Position numbers and translations under genes: made by a program. From Anaerolineales bacterium UBA1136 (GTDB taxonomy: Bacteria; Chloroflexota; Anaerolineae; Anaerolineales; UBA11657), in NCBI GenBank assembly GCA_002311455.1, contig DCAJ01000117.1, positions 81,108 to 87,556 on the forward strand: a stretch of 6,449 nt of DNA, written 5' to 3'. Below, one piece after another: positions 1-5,674 of the stretch (position 1 is its first letter; every line of letters starts with the position of its first letter). Under the pieces are notes generated by a model that was not told where the DNA came from, did not search any database, and saw nothing but the letters and a program-made list of their open reading frames with translations.

Positions 1-1013
1 TCATTCAAAAGAAAGCCAATGGCCCACATATGATTGGATATACGAGTAAGCTCTGCCATCAAAACCCTAATGTATTGTGCTCTTTCTGGAATCTCTACGC
101 CCATGAGCTTCTCGACCGCCAGAGCGTAACCAAAGTTATTGCTCATGGAGCTCAAATAGTCTAGTCTGTCAGTATAAGGCATGTTCTGTATAAAAGTATT
201 ACGTTCGCCAATCTTCTCATGATTACGGTGCAAGTAACCCATAATGGGTTGTAGGTCAGTGATAGTCTCACCATCCAAAGCCACCACCATTCGGAAGACA
301 CCATGAGTTGAGGGATGCTGTGGACCTATATTTACTACTATCGAATCTGTATGTAGTGACTTGCCATTGGGATTGGTCTTTTGCAAACTTTCGTACAGAC
401 TATCATCAGTTACTGGAGCCCAATTGTCTATATCGAATTCAGGTGGGTAACTAACATTTTTTCCATAAGGATTATCAGCTTCGCTGCGCTTAACATCACC
501 GCCAGGCCAGCGACTTTCAAACGGCTTGACATCCTCCTCGTAATAAGCTTCCTTCCAATCTTTACGAAGTGGATAACCATGAAAGCCATCCCACATTAAT
601 ATGCGCCGCAGATTAGGATGACCATCAAACTGCACTCCATACATATCAAATATTTCTCTTTCTTGAAAATCAGCCCCAGGATAAATCGGAACAAGCGTTG
701 GCACTACTGGATTTTCTCTGTCTACCTGTACTTTAATATTTATCCCTTTACCACCAGTAGTCTTATCAGCATGATAGACAACCTCAATATGGTTTTCATC
801 GATATAGTCCACGCCAGTTACAGAAGAAAGATAGTCGTATCCTAACTCATCCCGAAGTACACTCGCAACCTCCGGCAACATATTAGCATTCACTATATAT
901 CCTTCATATCCTTCTCTAGTATCAGAATGGATTTGTCCATCAAAGCGAGCCACTATAGAATCTGATGCTACTTCATTTTCTGGTAGAGTAATCGAGCTAT
1001 CTTTATCTGACAC
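1..1013 (-). CDS. nuoCD: NADH-quinone oxidoreductase fused subunit C/D (NuoCD), partial: C-terminus off the left edge
   Basis: This encodes two peripheral-arm subunits of respiratory complex I as one chain. I translated the reverse complement by hand: one frame stays open from the GTG at 1013 to the left edge, giving 337 complete residues. The NuoC (30 kDa) signature is at about residues 118-153 (EREIFDMYG, GHPNLRRIL, GYPLRKDW). A linker rich in charged and polar residues follows at about 155-223. The NuoD (49 kDa) start, IVVNIGPQHPSTHG, is at 225-238, then MGYLHRNHEK at 258-267 and YTDRLDYLSSMSNN at 280-293. His237 and Tyr286 correspond, from memory of Thermus Nqo4, to quinone-site His38 and Tyr87. 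Roughly two thirds of NuoD is missing, cut by the window. GTG was chosen because AGGAA lies just upstream (1019-1023), inside the end of nuoB; the nuoB stop codon ends only 2 nt before GTG, so the genes are tightly coupled. No stop or restart separates C from D, so this is a true fusion, as in E. coli NuoCD, barring a sequencing error. Confidence 0.93.
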   Translation of the reverse strand, partial: MSDKDSSITLPENEVASDSIVARFDGQIHSDTREGYEGYIVNANMLPEVASVLRDELGYDYLSSVTGVDYIDENHIEVVYHADKTTGGKGINIKVQVDRENPVVPTLVPIYPGADFQEREIFDMYGVQFDGHPNLRRILMWDGFHGYPLRKDWKEAYYEEDVKPFESRWPGGDVKRSEADNPYGKNVSYPPEFDIDNWAPVTDDSLYESLQKTNPNGKSLHTDSIVVNIGPQHPSTHGVFRMVVALDGETITDLQPIMGYLHRNHEKIGERNTFIQNMPYTDRLDYLSSMSNNFGYALAVEKLMGVEIPERAQYIRVLMAELTRISNHMWAIGFLLN

Positions 1014-1015
1014 AG

Positions 1016-1657
1016 TTATTCCTGGATAGATCCTGTAGTTTCTTGTACTTGACCAGCTTGCTGAGCTAGCAAAGCATGTTGACGTGGATCCAACAAATCA
1101 GGGCCCAGGACTGGCACCGGAATTGCCTCGCTAGTGTCCTGACCATACCATCTAACTGATTTTAATGATTGACTTGCTATTTTTTCCTGAAGCTTTATTA
1201 GACCATACAACAACGCTTGTGGAGTAGGTGGACAGCCAGGCACATACACATCGACCGGGACAAATTTATCGATACCAGATACTACATTGTATCCCTCCTT
1301 AAAAGGTCCTCCTCCACTTGCACAAGCACCCATGGCCATAACATATTTAGGCTCAGGCATCTGATTAAATAGCCTCACTATCTGAGGAACCATCTTTTTT
1401 GTAACCGTACCAGAAACTATCATCAAATCAGCCTGGCGCGGAGTGGCCCTAAAGACCTCCATGCCAAATCGGGCTATATCAAAACGACTAGCTGCGGTAC
1501 AAATCATTTCAATAGCACAACATGCAAGACCAAAAACCATAGGCCATATCGATGAGCTACGCCCCCAATTATATATTTTGTCTAATGATGTAATAGTAAC
1601 AGATGATTGCAGCTCATTAGGCACCGGTATATCTGGGTTTGATAATTCGTTGTTCAT
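1016..1657 (-). CDS. nuoB: NADH-quinone oxidoreductase subunit B (NuoB)
   Basis: This is the complex I peripheral-arm subunit that holds the terminal [4Fe-4S] cluster N2, which passes electrons to quinone. The product is 213 residues from ATG 1657. All four expected cluster cysteines are visible: the tandem pair Cys46-Cys47 (GLACCAIEM), Cys112 (MGACASGGG) and Cys142 (VPGCPPTP). The core family motif around RATPRQADLMIVSGTVT is intact. The start is ambiguous: an in-frame GTG at 1669 would add four residues (MFPL), but the strong ribosome site GAGGAG (1669-1674) overlaps that GTG and instead sits 11 nt before ATG 1657, so ATG is preferred. The tail after about residue 175 is variable and Gln-rich, as is common in this family. 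It is the first gene of the operon seen here; nuoCD follows after 2 nt. nuoA, its usual upstream neighbour, is absent. Confidence 0.96.
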   Translation of the reverse strand: MNNELSNPDIPVPNELQSSVTITSLDKIYNWGRSSSIWPMVFGLACCAIEMICTAASRFDIARFGMEVFRATPRQADLMIVSGTVTKKMVPQIVRLFNQMPEPKYVMAMGACASGGGPFKEGYNVVSGIDKFVPVDVYVPGCPPTPQALLYGLIKLQEKIASQSLKSVRWYGQDTSEAIPVPVLGPDLLDPRQHALLAQQAGQVQETTGSIQE

Positions 1658-1668
1658 CAGTGGAAACA

Positions 1669-1674
1669 CTCCTC
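1669..1674 (-). promoter_or_regulatory. Ribosome binding site of nuoB (decides the start)
   Basis: GAGGAG on the minus strand. It lies 11 nt before ATG 1657 and overlaps the alternative GTG at 1669, which therefore lacks a correctly spaced site. The spacing is a little long, so the call favours ATG without excluding another start. Confidence 0.6.
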
Positions 1675-1839
1675 ACATCATATTTTACCGCTTATCTTTT
1701 CCGTTGTGGGCTTTTCATCATTTCTGCCAATCAATAGATTTAAGACCACATGATTGAAATGACTTTTCGTAAACATCTGCTATTTAACTGCACTGCTAAT
1801 ATTATCAATTTCATTAATTACATATTTCACAACCTAGTG

Positions 1840-1868
1840 ATTATATGATTCACATACTCCTTTGTCAA
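1840..1868 (-). promoter_or_regulatory. Consensus sigma-70-type promoter of the nuoB-nuoCD operon
   Basis: On the minus strand TTGACA (1868-1863) is followed after exactly 17 nt by TATAAT (1845-1840), a 12 of 12 match to the housekeeping bacterial consensus at optimal spacing. Transcription would begin near 1833, leaving a leader of about 175 nt before nuoB ATG 1657. Its position just upstream of nuoB, with no gene between, argues that the complex I transcript starts here. No terminator-like hairpin was found in the leader. Confidence 0.8.
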
Positions 1869-1911
1869 GAATTTGTACAGTTCGATACACTACAACAAAA
1901 ATGATTCTTTA

Positions 1912-1940
1912 TTGACTACAAAATAGGTTGATGATAAACT
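1912..1940 (+). promoter_or_regulatory. Promoter of the A-type Fe-S carrier gene
   Basis: TTGACT (1912-1917, 5 of 6 to the -35 consensus) is followed after 17 nt by TAAACT (1935-1940, 4 of 6 to TATAAT). The predicted start is near 1947, giving a leader of about 65 nt before ATG 2012. The -35 boxes of this promoter and of the divergent nuo promoter are 43 bp apart, so one bound regulator could reach both. An 11-bp palindrome, TATGT-G-ACATA (1940-1950), overlaps the predicted start point. Confidence 0.5.
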
Positions 1941-1952
1941 ATGTGACATACA

Positions 1953-1982
1953 TAACTAAGCTGAATGTTCTCAGCTCAGTTA
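1953..1982 (+). promoter_or_regulatory. Imperfect dyad / leader hairpin upstream of the Fe-S carrier gene
   Basis: The arms TAACTAAGCTGA (1953-1964) and TCAGCTCAGTTA (1971-1982) are complementary at 11 of 12 positions, around a 6-nt centre, ATGTTC. The only mismatch is A1958 against C1977. The element lies just after the predicted start of transcription and ends 18 nt before the ribosome site. It could be a protein operator on DNA or a stable RNA hairpin in the leader. It has no T-run after it, so it is not a typical intrinsic terminator. The half-site does not resemble the IscR or Fur sites I know. Confidence 0.6.
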
Positions 1983-2011
1983 CAGTGCAATTATCATAAT
2001 AGGAGATTAAT

Positions 2012-2446
2012 ATGAGCGTATCAACAGATGCTCACCAAATAGTGTCGAAATCACAGAGCGATGATGACATCAGCCTTACGGAAAAAGCTCGGGAACATGT
2101 AGCTAAGCTACTGACCGAACGTAATACTCCAGACCATGGGCTGCGTGTGTTTGTCTCAGGTGGCGGCTGTTCCGGCATGCAATATGGTATGGCTATGGAA
2201 GGTGAGTCCCGCGAATTCGATACTATAGTAGACGATAATGGCGTTAAGGTATTTATTGATCCCACATCACTTATGTACATGAGTGGTTCTTCAATCGATT
2301 ATGTAGACAACTTGATGGGTGGTGGCTTTAGCATAGACAATCCTCAAGCAGTAGCCAGTTGTGGATGCGGACACTCGTTCCGCACAACTGAAAATTCTCC
2401 GTCTAGTCCTGCGGCATCTTCCGGAGGATGTGGATCCTGCGGTTAG
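2012..2446 (+). CDS. A-type iron-sulfur cluster carrier (HesB/IscA/ErpA/SufA family) with cysteine-bearing C-terminal tail
   Basis: This is a small cytosolic scaffold/carrier that receives Fe-S clusters and passes them to target enzymes. It has 144 residues against about 105-125 for typical members. An N-terminal extension of about 19 polar residues precedes the domain, which begins at ISLTEKAREHVAKLL. The three family cysteines are present: Cys53 (GGGCSGMQY), and Cys117 and Cys119 (SCGCGHSF). After SFRTTE, where the domain normally ends, a Ser/Pro/Gly tail ends in GGCGSCG, adding a CxxC pair, Cys140 and Cys143. The start is supported by AGGAG (2001-2005), 6 nt before ATG. The gene is alone on its strand, divergent from nuoB and convergent with the SH3 gene. 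IscA, ErpA and SufA cannot be told apart by motif, so no symbol is given; cluster delivery to complex I is inferred from context and from the known role of ErpA in E. coli. Confidence 0.93.
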   Translation: MSVSTDAHQIVSKSQSDDDISLTEKAREHVAKLLTERNTPDHGLRVFVSGGGCSGMQYGMAMEGESREFDTIVDDNGVKVFIDPTSLMYMSGSSIDYVDNLMGGGFSIDNPQAVASCGCGHSFRTTENSPSSPAASSGGCGSCG

Positions 2447-2543
2447 TTTCTTTATTTGTTTAAGACAAAAATGCAAACTGCAAATTACTGCTGAGTTCCC
2501 GAGATTAGTGTAGCTATTTAACCATTTCATAACAACATAAAAG

Positions 2544-3188
2544 TTAACCGCGTTGGCGATAGATTGCTACTACACCGGAGACAATTCCCAGAGTAAACAG
2601 GCTCGCTATTAGTATTATAGGTGGTAAAGACCCACCTTCAAATTCAGGAGTCGAGAAGGTTGGCTGGGGTATTGGAGGTGCTGGCGTAAAGGTGGGTAAA
2701 CGAGTAGGAGGAGAAGTATATTCTGGGTTGACGGATCCAGAGACTGGAACCGCTTGAAGAGTAGGTGTAGGAGGAGATTCAACCGTAGGCAATTCTTCAA
2801 CCGTAATTCCACGAACCAACACCAGTGGAGAATAAACCCACGCTATATCACTTGTACCTTCTGGATACTGTATAGCAATCCATTCACCGAAAGAAGTACG
2901 GCCTACGACTAAAGGTACCTGACCAGCAACTAGAACACCCACCTTTTCATAATACGTACCTGGCCCAGATCGAACATTAACCCGTTCGGGCACATACACA
3001 TGTGCTCCACCTACAGTTGGAGTAGGAACAAAAGTTGTTGTGAAAGTAGCAGTAATAGTCTGCGTTGGTGTCTGTTCATTTTCCTCAGCACCGACTGAGC
3101 CAGACCAATACAAACAAACAAGTAGACTAAATACTAGTAACGAAATCTTCTTGAACACAATATTTTGGTTATAGATAGTTACAAACAT
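2544..3188 (-). CDS. Secreted, membrane-anchored bacterial SH3-domain protein
   Basis: This is a predicted extracytoplasmic protein of 214 residues with an unknown specific role. Order of parts: a signal peptide (Lys13-Lys14, hydrophobic 15-27, likely cleavage after VGA at 34); a Thr/Pro-rich stretch (about 39-58); a bacterial SH3 (SH3b) domain at about 62-127 with the hallmark VNVRSGPGTYYEKVGVL and the closing WIAIQY and IAWVYSPLV strands; a long Pro/Thr/Ser-rich stalk (about 133-185); one C-terminal membrane helix (about 190-210) and a short basic end, YRQRG. The topology suggests a domain displayed outside the membrane on a stalk. SH3b domains often bind cell-wall peptides or glycans, but none of that is shown here. 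The start at ATG 3188 has no clear Shine-Dalgarno site; GTG at residue 11 is a possible later start. It lies 130 bp after the glycosyltransferase gene on the same strand and converges with the Fe-S carrier gene across 97 bp. Confidence 0.8.
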   Translation of the reverse strand: MFVTIYNQNIVFKKISLLVFSLLVCLYWSGSVGAEENEQTPTQTITATFTTTFVPTPTVGGAHVYVPERVNVRSGPGTYYEKVGVLVAGQVPLVVGRTSFGEWIAIQYPEGTSDIAWVYSPLVLVRGITVEELPTVESPPTPTLQAVPVSGSVNPEYTSPPTRLPTFTPAPPIPQPTFSTPEFEGGSLPPIILIASLFTLGIVSGVVAIYRQRG

Positions 3189-3318
3189 CGAACATTCACT
3201 TACATACTATTAACACTGAATAGCACTAAATTAACATCATTTTATATAAGAGTACATCATCTAAGTATTTCTCTATAGCAAATTAAATAGAAACCAAGTA
3301 TACAGCTACTCATAAGAC

Positions 3319-5589
3319 TTATTGCTCTGAGACCCTAGTAGTGTGTATTGGAACGGCCCAATTATCCCACTCAGCACCGTTAGACCTGTAGGCCGGCACA
3401 CGTACACCTGATACTGGGTCATATAGACCAATCACCATGGTATGAACCTCTCTAGAAATATTTGCGCCATAAACCAGACTATGGTGATCTAGAACCAAAG
3501 CTCCCGGTTCCCATGCTGATGTAGGCCAATATCCACTCGAAGGCGGCCCATCAGCTTGGGCAACAATGTTGCCCAATGAATCAAGCAAGTGAACAAACAC
3601 TGTTAAATCAGTGTCCACTTTTCTTTCAGCCTGCCAATACAGTGTAAAAGATATTTCAGATGTTCCATACTGTGAAATAGTATATCCCAACAACTTAACA
3701 CCAGAAGTAAAGATAGATCCATCTTCTACTTCTGGACTTTCGTTTATCATATTAGTTGGCATTAGCCGTCCCACATCAATCATCAAGGACTCAATTGGCA
3801 TATCGCTTACACTTATTAAAAGCGAATTTGCCAAATCATCATCCCAAAAGGACAATCCCATACGCATGACTGTCGGAGCTTCGGCTGAACTTATAATAGG
3901 AAGTACGTATACGTCGGGGTAAATTACATCTGGTATCCATTCTCCAGTGGGCAGTAGCCCGCCACCTGGCCAAGTATCTAGTTTAGCTATATTTTTCATT
4001 TCATGCCCATACACATTAATTGCAAGTTTGTAATCAATGTCCATATATGATTTGCCACGCCAATAGAATGTCATTTGCACTGAATCATCTGTAGTAATAG
4101 TACTATTGACTATGGAATAACCTACTAGTTCGATCTCATTATTGAAAGTAGCTCCACTGACTATCATATCCGAAGGAATATCTTCCTGTGCAATATACTT
4201 AGGAACCTTGTAGCTAGGCGCAATATATAAATTGACAATCACAAAAGACACAATTAGCAACACTATCACTACAACGTTACACAATAATCTCTCTAAATGC
4301 TTGCCAAATAGAGAAATCATCCCCGCCCCTAAATACGTGCTAAGCACCGTCACCGTTATTATTGCTAACCTACCTTGCGCAGCATGTTGATTCAAGGACC
4401 AATAAACATTTCCAATAAGAGTCGCTAATATAAGGGTAACTGCTAGAACATGTCTTACATGTATTTTGCCAATATTTACTCCAGAAGAATATCTTCTCAC
4501 AATAGATGCAATGCCACCACTAACAGCAATCAGTACTAGCCCATTTATGATGTCGAAATACCACCTTCCAGGAATTATGTTGAAAGCTCCAAATATTCCC
4601 CACAGGGAATACCACCAACCCCTCCACTCCAATATAAATTCGTCCCAAGTTGGTGGTCCAGTACGCACAAAACCATACAATTCTGCCATAGTAGTAGTAC
4701 CAAGAAGCTCGTTATACAGAATCCAATTCCTATAAAACCACCAGCTTGTCAATACAAATACGCATAATGCAATTATTAATCCTTCACGGAATGCTTGATA
4801 CCAGTTACCATGATATTGAGCCCTCCATATCAGATATGTAGCGACAACTGGTACTAACAATAGTGCAGAAAGCTTGGTGAGAATTGCTAATCCAAGCAGC
4901 ACACCTAACAACCAAGGTGCAAATTGCCGTTGCAGTGATTTTTTTGGTAACCACGATGGAATTAACGATACATTATCCTCAAGATTTACTGCTAGAATAA
5001 GAATATAAATAATAAGTGAAGTTAAAAACCAAACACCATTATCATTGTTCACTGAAGCACTGATGAAAACAAACATCGGGTTAAACGCAGTAAGAGATGC
5101 TGCTAAAATTGGCAAGTTGCCATTTTCTGGAAAAAGAGCTTCAGCGACAAAAAAAGTAAGTGCTACAGTTCCACATCCCAACAATATGGAAAACCAACGG
5201 AGTACATGCACAGCTAGGGTCACACCAGTCAAAGGAAACTCCTCAAGATTAGTATGGCGAAACATGTTTACATTTTCAGTAGTACCTGGAACACCTACTT
5301 GACCAAAAGGATTGTAGGAGTAACGACTAAGTGAATCATAATCATCAATCCAAGAAATTAGTGCTGCACCAATATAATAATATAATGGTGGCTGACTACC
5401 TTCCTGTCTGTATGTAGTAAGTTCTCCAACCCGCTGCACAGGCAAACCACGACCAGCTGCGATTTCCCTCAAAACTCCATAATGCCAGGCTTCATCGGAA
5501 GCCTCAAAAGTCGGTGTTGATTGGTCAAACACAAACGCAACACTTATAAACAATATTAGCAATAGATATAAACGGGTGTATGACTTCAT
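3319..5589 (-). CDS. GT-C superfamily membrane glycosyltransferase (PMT/DUF2142-like) with duplicated C-terminal beta domain
   Basis: This is a polytopic membrane protein of 756 residues, likely to transfer a sugar from a polyprenyl-phosphate donor to an envelope acceptor outside the membrane; donor and acceptor are unknown. Residues 7-22 form the first membrane segment. The acidic pair in SDEAWHY (Asp32-Glu33), in the first outer loop, is where GT-C enzymes place the catalytic acid. SQPPLYYYIGA (65-75) and NPMFVFISASVNNDN (170-184) are typical of this superfamily, as is QGRLAI (405-410). About ten or eleven hydrophobic segments lie between 7 and 455. After the last helix a soluble part of about 300 residues follows, with two similar predicted beta-sandwich domains (about 481-610 and 622-750). 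ATG 5589 gives a sensible N-terminal KSYTR plus helix but has no obvious Shine-Dalgarno site. It lies 85 bp after the ABC ATPase gene; a TATAAT (5657-5662, minus strand) in that gap has no matching -35. Confidence 0.82.
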   Translation of the reverse strand: MKSYTRLYLLLILFISVAFVFDQSTPTFEASDEAWHYGVLREIAAGRGLPVQRVGELTTYRQEGSQPPLYYYIGAALISWIDDYDSLSRYSYNPFGQVGVPGTTENVNMFRHTNLEEFPLTGVTLAVHVLRWFSILLGCGTVALTFFVAEALFPENGNLPILAASLTAFNPMFVFISASVNNDNGVWFLTSLIIYILILAVNLEDNVSLIPSWLPKKSLQRQFAPWLLGVLLGLAILTKLSALLLVPVVATYLIWRAQYHGNWYQAFREGLIIALCVFVLTSWWFYRNWILYNELLGTTTMAELYGFVRTGPPTWDEFILEWRGWWYSLWGIFGAFNIIPGRWYFDIINGLVLIAVSGGIASIVRRYSSGVNIGKIHVRHVLAVTLILATLIGNVYWSLNQHAAQGRLAIITVTVLSTYLGAGMISLFGKHLERLLCNVVVIVLLIVSFVIVNLYIAPSYKVPKYIAQEDIPSDMIVSGATFNNEIELVGYSIVNSTITTDDSVQMTFYWRGKSYMDIDYKLAINVYGHEMKNIAKLDTWPGGGLLPTGEWIPDVIYPDVYVLPIISSAEAPTVMRMGLSFWDDDLANSLLISVSDMPIESLMIDVGRLMPTNMINESPEVEDGSIFTSGVKLLGYTISQYGTSEISFTLYWQAERKVDTDLTVFVHLLDSLGNIVAQADGPPSSGYWPTSAWEPGALVLDHHSLVYGANISREVHTMVIGLYDPVSGVRVPAYRSNGAEWDNWAVPIHTTRVSEQ
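3340..3726 (-). other. Second copy of C-terminal beta-sandwich-like domain in the glycosyltransferase
   Basis: Residues about 622-750. It aligns with the first copy by eye: VKLLGYTI to IELVGYSI, FTLYWQA to MTFYWRG, DTDLTVFVHLLD to DIDYKLAINVYG, NIVAQADGPP to NIAKLDTWPG and WPTSAW to LPTGEW. Similar modules are common at the ends of large membrane glycosyltransferases in Chloroflexota, to my recollection; their role is not established. Confidence 0.6.
3760..4149 (-). other. First copy of C-terminal beta-sandwich-like domain in the glycosyltransferase
   Basis: Residues about 481-610. Landmarks shared with the second copy: IELVGYSI, MTFYWRG, DIDYKLAINVYG, NIAKLDTWPGG and LPTGEW. It follows the last membrane helix (about 436-455) and is therefore probably extracytoplasmic. 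It is a predicted domain, recognised from the internal repeat and not from a profile search. Confidence 0.6.
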
Positions 5590-5674
5590 ATGATTGGTAG
5601 AAATATCAGCGTAAGAAATGGAAACACATCATATCAATAAACTGATTGTTATCGACATTATACAATTTCAGATG

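Noticed and set aside
381..845. Two plus-strand frames of 72 and 75 codons opposite the NuoC part
   Set aside because: They are antisense to a firmly identified gene, have no ribosome site or recognisable motif, and the minus-strand frame explains the sequence.
1443..1757. Plus-strand frame of 104 codons opposite nuoB and its leader
   Set aside because: It is a shadow of nuoB, whose four cluster cysteines and family motifs prove the minus-strand reading; its extension into the leader adds nothing recognisable.
1740..1814. 24-codon open frame in the nuo leader (minus strand, ATG 1814 to TAA 1740), a possible leader peptide
   Set aside because: It has no Shine-Dalgarno site, an ATG TAA pair lies just before it, and the peptide shows no codon run or motif typical of attenuation. 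A frame this short is expected by chance in AT-rich DNA.
2455..2485. Small hairpins between the convergent Fe-S carrier and SH3 genes (TTTGT...ACAAA at 2455-2469; TGCA-AAC-TGCA beside an A-run, T-run on the minus strand)
   Set aside because: The stems are only 4-6 bp and AT-rich or very short, below what I would call an intrinsic terminator on either strand.
2291..2530. Minus-strand frame of 79 codons overlapping the end of the Fe-S carrier gene
   Set aside because: It is Arg/Ser/Thr-rich, a typical antisense product of Gly/Ser/Cys codons, with no family resemblance.
5657..5662. Perfect TATAAT on the minus strand upstream of the glycosyltransferase gene
   Set aside because: No -35-like hexamer lies 16-19 nt upstream (ACTCTG at 17 nt) and there is no extended -10 TG, so it may be chance in an AT-rich gap; an independent promoter for the gene is not supported.
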